From NCBI GenBank assembly GCA_038247115.1, contig JBBRVG010000022.1:1-47541 (forward strand): DNA of 47,541 nucleotides, given 5' to 3'. Position numbers and translations under genes: made by a program. The notes beneath the pieces are model-generated. The model saw only the letters and a program-made list of their open reading frames with translations. It did not search any database and had not been told where the DNA came from. This DNA is from Pseudaeromonas sp038247115 (GTDB lineage Bacteria; Pseudomonadota; Gammaproteobacteria; Enterobacterales; Aeromonadaceae). Position 1 is the stretch's first letter, and every line of letters starts with the position of its first letter. Positions 15,715 through 23,761 of the stretch are shown here, one piece after another.

Positions 15715-17031
15715 GTGAGTCAAACCATGAAAACCGCCGATATTATCGGCTTGGGCTTTATGACCTTCGCCTTCTTCCTGGGCGCGGGCAATATTATTTT
15801 CCCCCCGATGGCCGGATTCTTGGCCGGTGAGCAGATGAGCTGGGCCATGCTCGGTTTTCTGGTGACGGGTGTGGGTCTGCCACTGGCCACCATCATAGCT
15901 GTGGCTCGCGCCGGTGGAGGTCTGCTGACTATGACGGAACTGCTGCCCAAGGGGGTCGGCATTGTCATTGCCGTGGCGGCTTATCTCATCATAGGCCCGG
16001 CGTTTGCCACACCGCGCACTGGCCTGGTGGCCTATGAGATGGGGTTGAAACCCTTTCTGGGAGCCGAGGCCGGACAAATGAGCCTGACACTGTTCATCAT
16101 CGGCTATTTTGGTTTGTCGCTGGTGCTCTCGCTGAATCAAGGGCGTCTGCTGGATGCCATTGGCAAGGTGCTGACTCCGGTGCTGGTGCTGTTGCTGGTG
16201 GTGCTGGCCATCGCCGTGCTCGTCGCGCCACAGGGTACGGTTCCAGCTGCTTCCGGCGAGTATCTGGCCAATCCCGGCGTCAAGGGGTTGCTGGAAGGCT
16301 ACAACACCATGGATACGTTCGGTGCCTTGATGTTCGGTATGCTGATTATCGATGTGCTCAAGCAAAAGGGGATCAGCGATAGCCGTTTGCAGACCCGTTA
16401 TCTGGTGCGTGCAGGCTTGATCGCCGCTGCAGGTCTGGCCTTTGTCTATGTCTCCTTGTTCCAGTTAGGTGCCACTGCCGGTGGCCTGCTCAGCGCGCCC
16501 AGTAATGGTGGCGAGATAGTGGCGCTGTATGTCGGCAAACTGTTCGGCCCGGCCGGACAATTTATTCTGGCGGCGATTGTGTCGTTGGCTTGTCTGACCA
16601 CGGCGGTGGGGTTGACCTCGGCCTGTGCCGATTTCTTCCATACTCTGTGGCCGCGCCTGAGCTACAAGGGCTTGGTGATTGCCATGAGCCTGCTATGTGC
16701 CCTGATTGCCAATGTTGGGCTCTCGGCGTTGATTGGCCTGTCGATCCCGGTCCTGGTGGCCATTTATCCGGTCGCCGTTGCCTTGGTGGTGGTGACCTTT
16801 CTCAAGGAACATTTCACCCATCCGCGCCTGGCGTTCCGTCTGATTTTGCTGGTGTCCATGTTATTCGGGGCGCTGGATGGTCTGAAGACTGCAGGCGTTG
16901 ATCTGCAACTGTTTAACTTCCTGCCATTGTTCCAGCTGGGACTGGCTTGGCTGTTGCCGACGCTGCTGGCGATGGTGCTGTGTCTGTGTTGGCGTACGGC
17001 ACCCAAGCTGAATCCGCTGTCAGCTGAATAA
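15715..17031 (+). CDS. brnQ: Branched-chain amino acid transport carrier (LIVCS family)
   Basis: A 438-residue, about 12-TM cation symporter for leucine, isoleucine and valine. Family blocks: IIGLGFMTFAFFLGAGNIIFPP at the N-terminus, PAFATPRTG, YNTMDTFGALMFGMLI, CLTTAVGLTSACADFF, NVGLSALIGLSIPVL and IYPVAVALV. I chose GTG 15715 because GGAG sits 6 nt upstream; an ATG at 15727 is an alternative with weaker spacing, and the ATG at 15703 has no ribosome site. A terminator follows, so it is probably monocistronic. Confidence 0.94.
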   Translation: MSQTMKTADIIGLGFMTFAFFLGAGNIIFPPMAGFLAGEQMSWAMLGFLVTGVGLPLATIIAVARAGGGLLTMTELLPKGVGIVIAVAAYLIIGPAFATPRTGLVAYEMGLKPFLGAEAGQMSLTLFIIGYFGLSLVLSLNQGRLLDAIGKVLTPVLVLLLVVLAIAVLVAPQGTVPAASGEYLANPGVKGLLEGYNTMDTFGALMFGMLIIDVLKQKGISDSRLQTRYLVRAGLIAAAGLAFVYVSLFQLGATAGGLLSAPSNGGEIVALYVGKLFGPAGQFILAAIVSLACLTTAVGLTSACADFFHTLWPRLSYKGLVIAMSLLCALIANVGLSALIGLSIPVLVAIYPVAVALVVVTFLKEHFTHPRLAFRLILLVSMLFGALDGLKTAGVDLQLFNFLPLFQLGLAWLLPTLLAMVLCLCWRTAPKLNPLSAE

Positions 17032-17056
17032 TGGGTCATGGATGCTTCCTTGCAAC

Positions 17057-17082
17057 AAGGGCGACTTAGGTCGCCCTTTTCT
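17057..17082 (+). terminator. Terminator of brnQ
   Basis: AAGGGCGA and TCGCCCTT pair around a short CTTAGG loop, followed by TTCTTTT. Confidence 0.85.
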
Positions 17083-17153
17083 TTTCCGTTGCGGATTGGT
17101 TTTGTCGTCTGGATCTGGTAACTAGTTGTCAGCATTTTCATAAGGAGTGTTTC

Positions 17154-17615
17154 ATGCAAGCAACAATTCGCCGCGAGATGGCCGCGCATAAGCGCGTCGC
17201 TCTGGTTGCCCACGATAACAAGAAGATGGATCTGGTGCGTTGGGTCAAGGTACGGGGTGAGCAGCTCAAGCTACATCATCTCTATGCCACCGGGACCACG
17301 GGAACCGTGTTGAGCCGTGAGGCGGGTCTACCGATCACCTGTCTGTTTTCCGGCCCTATGGGTGGGGATCAACAACTGGGGGCCATGATTGCCGAAGGCA
17401 AAATCGATGTGCTGATCTTCTTCTGGGACCCACTCAATGCGGTGCCTCATGACCCTGATGTCAAGGCGTTGCTGCGCTTGGCGGCCGTCTGGAACATTCC
17501 GATGGCCACCAACGAGGCGACGGCGGACTTCTTGATGGATTGCCCGCACATGAATCAGAAAATCTCGGTGGACATTCCGGACTATGCCGGTTATCTGAAA
17601 AACCGCACCGAATAA
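17154..17615 (+). CDS. mgsA: Methylglyoxal synthase
   Basis: A 153-residue cytoplasmic homohexameric enzyme that converts dihydroxyacetone phosphate to methylglyoxal and phosphate, a bypass of lower glycolysis under phosphate limitation or sugar phosphate stress. Signature blocks: ALVAHDNKK (17-25), YATGTTG (44-50), SGPMGGDQQLGA with the catalytic Asp72 near 71-72, IDVLIFFWDPL and AVPHDPDVKALLRLA (97-111). AAGGAG precedes ATG by a normal distance. Length is that of E. coli MgsA. Confidence 0.97.
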   Translation: MQATIRREMAAHKRVALVAHDNKKMDLVRWVKVRGEQLKLHHLYATGTTGTVLSREAGLPITCLFSGPMGGDQQLGAMIAEGKIDVLIFFWDPLNAVPHDPDVKALLRLAAVWNIPMATNEATADFLMDCPHMNQKISVDIPDYAGYLKNRTE

Positions 17616-17617
17616 CA

Positions 17618-17645
17618 CAAGAGGCCGGGAATTCCCGGCCTCTTG
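17618..17645. terminator. Palindromic hairpin between mgsA and the SieB-like gene
   Basis: A 28-bp perfect palindrome (arms of 14 bp, core GGCCGGGAATTCCCGGCC). It lies 2 bp after the mgsA stop and 20 bp from the end of the convergent gene, so it probably stops both transcripts, although the T tracts are short. Confidence 0.75.
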
Positions 17646-17665
17646 TTACCTCAGGAGTCAAGGGT

Positions 17666-18247
17666 TTAGCGGCCCAATCCCTTGCCTGCAAATTTCGGAC
17701 GGGCACTCATGATCTGCTCAATCTGCTCTTCGCTCATCTTCCCCTTGCTCAGACCCAGCGCCTTGTAGGTAATCAACGGCCGGGCGGGCAGGGCTATCAT
17801 CAGTGCCTTGATCATGATCTCATCCTCGGAAAAGGGTTGCCCATAGGCATAGGTCAGAACCCCGGCATCCAACAGATTTTTGACGGCAGGCTCTGTGACC
17901 GGCAATTTAATGACGCTCTTGCGCTGTAAAATGAACTCCCGCAGCACGGCGCGTTCACTAAAATCCAGGCAACGGACCATCTGCTCGAGTCTTTCCCGTT
18001 GCTGATAGTCACTGTAGTGGTGGCGGGCCAAGTCGAGCAGGATCAGGATCAACTGACTGAGGAAATATGAGCCTGCGACCAGGATCCCGAGCCAAAGATA
18101 GAGGCTGCAGGCATGAAGCCACTCAGCGGCAGCGGGCCCTAACTTCTCTGCCGGAAACAGCAGAATGGCGCTACTGCACATGAGGAGCCAGACCATCAAC
18201 CAGTTGAATGCCTGAAACTGACTGAAGTGGGTATTCCAATATTTCAT
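17666..18247 (-). CDS. SieB-like membrane protein (superinfection exclusion B-like)
   Basis: A 193-residue membrane protein with two N-terminal transmembrane segments (about 14-33 and 48-76) and a cytoplasmic domain. The block LDFSERAVLREFILQRKSVI, followed by VKNLLDAGVLTYA, resembles the C-terminal part of SieB family proteins (phage superinfection exclusion B), which also occur as ordinary chromosomal genes in many gammaproteobacteria. No phage gene is nearby, so this is unlikely to be prophage debris. ATG 18247 gives a sensible membrane start and has an AAAGG box upstream; the frame stays open to 18283. Family assignment is tentative. Confidence 0.55.
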   Translation of the reverse strand: MKYWNTHFSQFQAFNWLMVWLLMCSSAILLFPAEKLGPAAAEWLHACSLYLWLGILVAGSYFLSQLILILLDLARHHYSDYQQRERLEQMVRCLDFSERAVLREFILQRKSVIKLPVTEPAVKNLLDAGVLTYAYGQPFSEDEIMIKALMIALPARPLITYKALGLSKGKMSEEQIEQIMSARPKFAGKGLGR

Positions 18248-18320
18248 GTGGATGGCCTTTGATGTTGCGAGTACAGGACTCAACTAAAGCAAAGGCCGTG
18301 CCACTATCAGCTATGCCTGT

Positions 18321-19886
18321 TCAACGCTGGAATTGCTGGATCAATCGACTCAAGGCCTGCAGTCGCTCAACCAGTTGGCCGATGCGATCCACGGCATGAT
18401 GGCTTTTCTCGGTATTGTTTTCGGCAAAGCTCTTGATGTTATGAATGTTGCGATTCACTTCATCGGTTACGCAGGCCTGCTCTTCGACCGCGACGGCAAT
18501 CTGGTGGCTGGCGTCGGTGACGCGTTCCAGCATCTGCTGCATGGTCTGCAGCTGCTCACCTGTAACAGCAACCCGTTCGCGACATGTGGCCGAACCAGCA
18601 CGTCCGGCTTCCATGGTGCGTGATGCGTCTTCGGCTGTGCCTTGCAGCTCGTGGATCATGGTCTGGATTTCGGCCGTCGAACTGCGAGTTTTCAGTGCCA
18701 AAGAGCGGATCTCATCGGCCACCACAGCAAAACCGCGCCCCTGTTCGCCGGCGCGAGCCGCCTCGATGGCGGCATTCAGCGCCAGCAAGTTGGTCTGATC
18801 GGCGATGGAGGTGATGACATCCAGGATCTGTTCAATCTGCAGGCTGCTCTTGGTCAACTCGCCGATGATGCGCGTGGTTTCGGTCAGCTCGTCATGCAGA
18901 CCATTGACCGCAGATATGGTCTGCTCCACGCTGCGACGTCCGCTATTGGCGTTATCCATCACGGTAGCTACCAGATCGGATGTCGCAGCCGCATTGCTGG
19001 CGACTTCATGAATGGAGCGGCTCATTTCATCGATAGCCGTGGCGAGCTGTTCAGTTTCAGCCTGCTGCTGCTCCAGATTTTGCGTAATGGACTGGATATT
19101 GGCGACATCCGCTTCGGCGGCTTGCAAGATAGTGTCGCTGGTGTCCCCGGAGCGACCCACTATGGCCCTCAGTTCGGCCTTGCGCATGCGCAACATCAGT
19201 TCGATGGCCGCCAGTTCATCATTTTTTTCGGTATACAGAACGCGAGTGACATCGGTGATCATCTGTTCCCGAGCCATGCCTGCCAGCCGCTGTAGACGGC
19301 GGCTCCACCAACTGGTGTGGGCCCATTGCAGCAGCAAACCACCCAACGCGGAGTAAGCCAGTACCGGTGAGGGCACAAACAGCCCTGCCAGCAGCAGTGT
19401 CAGGGTCAACAACTGTAGTAGCTTGGTCTGGGTGCTGATGCCCGGCAGGTTGCGGCGCAAGGCGCGTGGCAACTTGCCGCTGTTGAGGGTTTGATAAAAC
19501 CGTTCGGCGCGCTGGATATCGTCACGCTCCGGCGCCGTTCGCACCGACTGATATTCGATCAGGTTACCCTGAGCATCCAGGATCGGCGTCACATAGGCAT
19601 TGACCCAGTAGTGGTCGCCGTTGCGAGCCCGGTTCTTGACCAGTCCCATCCAACTCTTTTTGGCCTTGAGGTGTAGCCACATGTCGGCAAATGCCGCTTT
19701 GGGCATGTCCGGATGGCGGACTATGTTGTGGTTCTCGCCCTCCAGCTCTTCTGCCGGATAACCGGCAATACTACAAAAGTGCTCGTTGGCGTAGAGGATC
19801 CGGCTTTGGGCATCGGTGGTGGAGATCAGATTATGCTGCCGGGAAAACTCGCGTTCACGGCCTGTGGAATGTACGGTCGAATTCAT
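18321..19886 (-). CDS. aer: Aer-type PAS methyl-accepting chemotaxis protein
   Basis: A 521-residue energy/redox taxis receptor. An N-terminal cytoplasmic PAS domain (about 15-115) contains NIVRHPDMPKAAFADMW and NGDHYWVNAYV, the FAD-binding Aer signature. A hydrophobic segment (about 162-190) anchors it without a periplasmic domain, then a HAMP-like region and the MCP signalling domain with the hairpin tip near NLLALNAAIEAARAGEQGRG (about 370-390). There is no C-terminal CheB/CheR pentapeptide. The ATG at 19886 has AAGGAT very close upstream. It is isolated from other chemotaxis genes. Several gammaproteobacteria carry more than one Aer homologue, so the gene name refers to the family. Confidence 0.9.
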   Translation of the reverse strand: MNSTVHSTGREREFSRQHNLISTTDAQSRILYANEHFCSIAGYPAEELEGENHNIVRHPDMPKAAFADMWLHLKAKKSWMGLVKNRARNGDHYWVNAYVTPILDAQGNLIEYQSVRTAPERDDIQRAERFYQTLNSGKLPRALRRNLPGISTQTKLLQLLTLTLLLAGLFVPSPVLAYSALGGLLLQWAHTSWWSRRLQRLAGMAREQMITDVTRVLYTEKNDELAAIELMLRMRKAELRAIVGRSGDTSDTILQAAEADVANIQSITQNLEQQQAETEQLATAIDEMSRSIHEVASNAAATSDLVATVMDNANSGRRSVEQTISAVNGLHDELTETTRIIGELTKSSLQIEQILDVITSIADQTNLLALNAAIEAARAGEQGRGFAVVADEIRSLALKTRSSTAEIQTMIHELQGTAEDASRTMEAGRAGSATCRERVAVTGEQLQTMQQMLERVTDASHQIAVAVEEQACVTDEVNRNIHNIKSFAENNTEKSHHAVDRIGQLVERLQALSRLIQQFQR

Positions 19887-20052
19887 ATCCTTATATCCCT
19901 GGAAAGCGTCATGCCGAGTTTTTGAAGACTGTCAATAGTATCAGAAATGGTTCTTATATCGACATCATACGGAATCTTCACCAGGTGAAATGGGTCTTTT
20001 TAATGAAAGATTTTTGTTGTACAGGCAATAACCATTCGATTTTTTTCCTATG

Positions 20053-20069
20053 TTTATCAGTATGATAAA
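20053..20069. promoter_or_regulatory. Perfect inverted repeat upstream of the Aer gene
   Basis: TTTATCA-GTA-TGATAAA in the AT-rich gap between the pilE-like gene and the aer-type gene. It could be a regulator site for aer or a weak hairpin after pilE. It does not match the FNR or CRP consensus. Confidence 0.4.
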
Positions 20070-20090
20070 TTAATGTTAACAATGGGTTGT

Positions 20091-20468
20091 TTACCAACAG
20101 GCTTCCGGTCCTGATTGTCGATCTTGATCCAGGCTCAGCAATCGACACTCTGTGTCCTGAAATTGACGGCCATCCGCCTGGGCGCTCGCGGTCAACACAT
20201 AACCTAGGTCATTCAGGCGTAACTGGAAGTCGTAATCGCTCCCCGGATCAGGTCGCAATTGCTGCATATCGGCGGTGTAGTGACCATGAACCAACCGGTA
20301 CTCCTCTTGCCGCAGTTGTAGGGCCATTAAGTGGTTCTGGGCTTCGCCTCGCCGCGCCTGGAGCAGGTAAGACTGAAAACTGGGATAGCCGACAGTTGCC
20401 AGGATGGCGACGATCGCCAGGGTTATCATCACCTCGAACAAACTGCTGCCGCTGCTAGATATAGCCAT
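20091..20468 (-). CDS. PilE-like type IV minor pilin
   Basis: A 125-residue type IV pilin-like protein. The short leader ends at Gly7, and the mature N-terminus SSLFEVMITLAIVAILATVG keeps Glu at +5, needed for assembly. However, +1 is serine rather than the usual methylated phenylalanine. The body has the PilE pattern (YPSFQSYLLQARRGEAQNHL, EEYRLVHGHYT) and two late cysteines (residues 107 and 124) that can form the C-terminal disulfide loop. It is divergent from fimT-pilW-pilX-pilV, with a 69-bp shared region. PilE-type minor pilins prime pilus assembly with the other minor pilins. Confidence 0.85.
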   Translation of the reverse strand: MAISSSGSSLFEVMITLAIVAILATVGYPSFQSYLLQARRGEAQNHLMALQLRQEEYRLVHGHYTADMQQLRPDPGSDYDFQLRLNDLGYVLTASAQADGRQFQDTECRLLSLDQDRQSGPEACW

Positions 20469-20537
20469 TGCTGCTACTCCTGTTGAACTCTATTCCTATG
20501 ACTCTTTTCACCCGCAAGTTCGGGATCGGGAGGCATA

Positions 20538-21053
20538 GTGCGAGATAAAAAGTGCGGATTCACCCTGTTGGAGTTGCTGACAGCCATGGCGGTGGCCACC
20601 ATCTTGTTGATGGTGGCGGTGCCCAGCTATCACCAGCAACAGCAGCGAGCTCAACTAAGTGCCGCCGCTAGTCGGCTCTATAGCGATATTTATCAGACCC
20701 GTGCCGAGGCCATTCGCCGTGGCACGGATGCACTAAATATCTATTTTTTTGTGCAACCAGATTGGTGCTATCGGATCACCGATCGCTCGGATGCCGAGTG
20801 TTCGGGCTGCGATGCACTTTGTGATGTGGCTCGGGATGGCCGGACCCGGGGTATGAGCCACCGCGATTGGCCCCTGGTCCAACTCACGGAAGTGACTTAT
20901 CCGGGGAGTGAACTGGGGATCCAGCGGCAGCGTGCGGGTATGGCGGCAGGCCATGTCTTGTTTCAGGTCGATTCGCAGCAACTGATGGTGAAAAGCAGCG
21001 GTTATGGTCGAGTCCGAATTTGTGAGCCCGGCACCGGGAGCGAACCATGTTGA
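20538..21053 (+). CDS. FimT/GspH-type minor pilin
   Basis: A 171-residue prepilin, with leader MRDKKCG then FTLLELLTAMAVATILLMVA (Glu at +5). The start is GTG 20538 with GGGAGG 4 nt upstream. The body matches FimT/GspH-like pseudopilins (YSDIYQTRAEAIRRG) and has several cysteines (C-x2-C and C-x3-C clusters near 86-94) and a late pair. FimT-like proteins occupy the tip complex of type IV pili and in some species bind DNA for uptake. It overlaps pilW by 7 bp, heading a four-gene minor-pilin operon. Confidence 0.88.
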   Translation: MRDKKCGFTLLELLTAMAVATILLMVAVPSYHQQQQRAQLSAAASRLYSDIYQTRAEAIRRGTDALNIYFFVQPDWCYRITDRSDAECSGCDALCDVARDGRTRGMSHRDWPLVQLTEVTYPGSELGIQRQRAGMAAGHVLFQVDSQQLMVKSSGYGRVRICEPGTGSEPC

Positions 21054-21640
21054 AGCGTCAACAGGCGGGGTTTTCGCTGATTGAACTGATGCTGGCGTTG
21101 ATCGCCGGTATGAGTGTGGCCTTGTGTCTCTCCAGTCTGCACCAGTCGCTATTGCAAATCGATATCCGGGTGCTCAGTCGCATTCGCTTACAGCAAGGGG
21201 TTCAGGTGTTACTGGATGTTATGGAGCGGGATTTGCGCCGGGCGGGTTATCGTGCCTTTCGCCCAGGTATGAAGTCCGTGGTGACTGCCCCCAGTCTTTA
21301 TCTGACCTCTAACTGCCTGGTGGTGTTGATGGATATCGATGCCGATGGTGTCCACAAAGGCGAGCAGGAAATCCGCGGCTATCGCTTCAACGCACTAGGC
21401 GAAAGGCTGGAAGTGAACAGCTGGCTGCGGACGAAAACACAACCGACCAACTACTGTCGTGATTCTGGCTGGCAAGATATGGCCGACGGGCAGATCCGGG
21501 TTTCCGATTTTCAGTTATTGCCAGTCGTTGAGGGAGAGGCCCAACCCCGACTCTATGTGATGCGTCTGAGTGCCCATGATGCGCAGTACCCCGAGTTGGA
21601 GGTCCATGATGAGCGCAGATTCTGGTTACGGAATCAGTAA
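21047..21640 (+). CDS. PilW-like minor pilin
   Basis: A 197-residue prepilin with leader MLKRQQAG and mature start FSLIELMLALIAGMSVALC. The sequence around DVMERDLRRAGYRA (about 61-74) is characteristic of PilW. It overlaps fimT at its 5' end (7 bp) and the pilX-like gene at its 3' end (32 bp), indicating translational coupling. Probable function: part of the minor-pilin complex that initiates pilus assembly and sits at the pilus tip. Confidence 0.88.
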   Translation: MLKRQQAGFSLIELMLALIAGMSVALCLSSLHQSLLQIDIRVLSRIRLQQGVQVLLDVMERDLRRAGYRAFRPGMKSVVTAPSLYLTSNCLVVLMDIDADGVHKGEQEIRGYRFNALGERLEVNSWLRTKTQPTNYCRDSGWQDMADGQIRVSDFQLLPVVEGEAQPRLYVMRLSAHDAQYPELEVHDERRFWLRNQ

Positions 21641-22631
21641 GGCATCCGGTTTTGCCACCATAAGCTTGGTGGTCGTGACCTTGTTATTACTGAGCGTGCT
21701 TACGCTGATGACGGTGGATGTCATGCAGTCAGAGCTACAGATTGGTTACAGTGAACAGGCGTTCCGGCAGGCCGAGATCGATGCTGAATCCCGGATGGCG
21801 TTGGCCATGGCGCAATTGGCTCGCTTGGGTCAGACAGTTCCCGAATCCCAGACTTTGGCTCAAGGTGTCTTGTGGTGGAAAGGCAACCCAGCTCCGGATG
21901 CCACTCCGTTAGTGACGCTGGTCGCCCAGGGCAATAGCCCAACGGGGGATGCGCACGCTAGGATCCGGCAGCAGTTTTCCTGGTTAGCGCTTTATCCCGA
22001 ATTACCACCCACGGCTGTGCTGGCGCCTGAATTGGCGCCCGCCCCACTGGCATCGCCAACGCCTCCTGGGGCGTCAAGCAGCGAGCTGGAGGTGGATATA
22101 CAGCAGGCCCCGATCATTCCATCCGCCGCCATGCAGCACTATCTGGATGGGCTTTTTGTCGCGCAAGGGGAGCAAGGTGCACGCATTCACTGGCTCGAGG
22201 ATCAGGCGAGTGAAACGCTACGGGGGTGTGATGAGGTGAGTCCGACATCCAGCGGGCTCATTCTGATCGTTGGCAGTTGTGTGCCAGCCGGGAGTGTCGG
22301 CTCTGCTGATGCCCCTGTGAGCCTGTTAATTCGGGATGGCAGTTTTTATTTGCAAGGCTCAAGCGTGCTCTATGGTGTGGTTATCCTTTATTCATCGATA
22401 AGTATGGGTGACTCATCCGGTGAAGCCGATGCTGACGAGGGTGCTCCGCTGGGCTCGGTTCATCTGGCGGATGGATCCCGGATTGAAGGCGCCTTGATCA
22501 GCCAGCAGTCGCTGGCCGGAGATCCCCATCGTTTGGATGTCCGCTATCGGCCGAGGATCCTGCGACGGATGCAGGAGGGGGCCAGTTTCTTCCGGCTGGT
22601 GCGGGTCACCGGGAGTTGGCGGGATTGGTAA
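21609..22631 (+). CDS. PilX-like minor pilin component (340 aa)
   Basis: A 340-residue protein with an N-terminal hydrophobic helix in the PilX style: SGFATISLVVVTLLLLSVLT. Position +5 is Ser, not Glu, and GspK/PilX-type proteins commonly lack that Glu. It is longer than P. aeruginosa PilX. The middle (about 145-165) is Pro/Ala-rich (ELAPAPLASPTPPG), probably a linker, and the C-terminal part is rich in short strands (SLLIRDGSFYLQGSSVLYG, DGSRIEGALIS) suggesting a beta-sheet domain. ATG 21609 has GGAGG about 7 nt upstream; the adjacent ATG 21606 is less well spaced. It overlaps pilW by 32 bp. Confidence 0.75.
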   Translation: MSADSGYGISKASGFATISLVVVTLLLLSVLTLMTVDVMQSELQIGYSEQAFRQAEIDAESRMALAMAQLARLGQTVPESQTLAQGVLWWKGNPAPDATPLVTLVAQGNSPTGDAHARIRQQFSWLALYPELPPTAVLAPELAPAPLASPTPPGASSSELEVDIQQAPIIPSAAMQHYLDGLFVAQGEQGARIHWLEDQASETLRGCDEVSPTSSGLILIVGSCVPAGSVGSADAPVSLLIRDGSFYLQGSSVLYGVVILYSSISMGDSSGEADADEGAPLGSVHLADGSRIEGALISQQSLAGDPHRLDVRYRPRILRRMQEGASFFRLVRVTGSWRDW

Positions 22632-22677
22632 GGGCTGCGCCGGGATGGCAACTATCGGGCAGTATTCAGGAGGCCCC

Positions 22678-23160
22678 ATGATAGGGAACAGAGCGAGCGG
22701 GATGAGTCTGATTGAGGTGATGGTCTGTCTGGCGATCCTGATGATAGGTGCGGCCGGCTTAACTACCTTGCATGTCGAAATCCTCCGCGTCCAACGAACC
22801 AGCGTCCAGCAATCCAAGGCGTTGACTCTGGCACAGAATAAGTTGGAGGAGCTGCGGGACTTTCGAACGCTACACCATCAAGCCGCTGGTTCACCTGCTT
22901 ATGAGGATATTCGTCAGGATCAGGGTGGGATTTTATTGGCAGGTGTCCATGATGATGGTGCACTGCAGTTAAATTGGCAGGTGGTGGATGGACCTGCAGC
23001 TACCGAATGGCCACAACTACCAGCTTATAAGCAGGTCGCGGTGGTCGTCATCTGGCGTGATGGCCAGCAGATCTCTCAGCATTTATCACTGCAAGGCATC
23101 ATAACGCCCTACGCTCAGGCTACGGTTCATGAGTTGGGCTTTGATGGCGCTAAACCCTGA
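22678..23160 (+). CDS. PilV-like minor pilin
   Basis: A 160-residue prepilin, leader MIGNRASG then MSLIEVMVCLAILMIGAAGL (Met at +1, Glu at +5), typical of PilV, followed by LAQNKLEELRDF. ATG 22678 has AGGAGG 4 nt upstream; the frame is open further upstream inside pilX but that part is out of family. Last gene of the fimT-pilW-pilX-pilV operon; there is no pilY1, pilY2 or clear terminator behind it before glnB. Confidence 0.87.
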   Translation: MIGNRASGMSLIEVMVCLAILMIGAAGLTTLHVEILRVQRTSVQQSKALTLAQNKLEELRDFRTLHHQAAGSPAYEDIRQDQGGILLAGVHDDGALQLNWQVVDGPAATEWPQLPAYKQVAVVVIWRDGQQISQHLSLQGIITPYAQATVHELGFDGAKP

Positions 23161-23359
23161 CTTGCAGGGATGAAGAGTGTTGGCAGACTCGCTGTTCGGT
23201 GATTTGCTCGTGACCATTGCTGGTGCAGTCGGGCTCTTTTCTTTATGATTCCCATCGTTCATTCGTTATTTTTCAGTGCTGTTCCTGCTCGCGCGTCGAA
23301 GGTTATTGGACGGTTGCAGGGGGGATGGGCGCGCCGACCGAGTCGTTCAAGGAGTTCTC

Positions 23360-23698
23360 ATGAAGAAGATTGAAGCCATTATCAAACCGTTCAAACTCGA
23401 TGATGTCCGTGAGGCGCTGGGGGATCTCGGTATCAGCGGTATGACCGTCTCCGAAGTGAAGGGATTCGGTCGTCAGAAGGGGCATACCGAGCTGTATCGT
23501 GGTGCCGAATACGTGGTCGACTTCCTGCCCAAGGTAAAGCTGGATCTGGTGGTTCAGGACGATGATGTCGAGCGCTGCATCGAGGCGATTACCAAGAGTG
23601 CTCACACCGGAAAAATTGGTGATGGCAAAATCTTTGTCACCCCGGTGGAGCGCGTGATTCGTATCCGCACCGGTGAAGAGAACGAAGACGCCGTATAA
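23360..23698 (+). CDS. glnB: Nitrogen regulatory protein PII
   Basis: A 112-residue trimeric PII signalling protein that reads 2-oxoglutarate, ATP/ADP and glutamine status and controls NtrB and GlnE. The uridylylation site Tyr51 is in the T-loop (LYRGAEYVVDF, 45-55). Other signatures are MKKIEAIIKPFKLDDVREAL at the start and GKIGDGKIFV at about 84-93. The family start is ATG 23360, after AAGGAG. No amtB lies beside it, and the sequence is closer to GlnB than GlnK as I remember them. Regulation is not evident; I found no sigma-54 promoter in the 199-bp upstream region. Confidence 0.93.
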   Translation: MKKIEAIIKPFKLDDVREALGDLGISGMTVSEVKGFGRQKGHTELYRGAEYVVDFLPKVKLDLVVQDDDVERCIEAITKSAHTGKIGDGKIFVTPVERVIRIRTGEENEDAV

Positions 23699-23708
23699 AG
23701 AGTGCTGA

Positions 23709-23735
23709 CTAGCGGCCGGTTATGCCGGCCTTGTT
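23709..23735 (+). terminator. Terminator of glnB
   Basis: CGGCCGG/CCGGCC stem around a TTATG loop, followed by TTGTT. It lies between glnB and the lipoprotein gene. Confidence 0.6.
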
Positions 23736-23761
23736 CGTGGTATCGAGAAAGGATCTCCAGT

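Noticed and set aside
17618..17645. Insertion-sequence end or attachment site at the 28-bp palindrome
   Set aside because: Sits between two convergent genes at exactly the terminator position; no transposase or target duplication.
23161..23359. Sigma-54 promoter upstream of glnB
   Set aside because: A TTGGCAGA start exists, but the GC doublet is not at the required distance.
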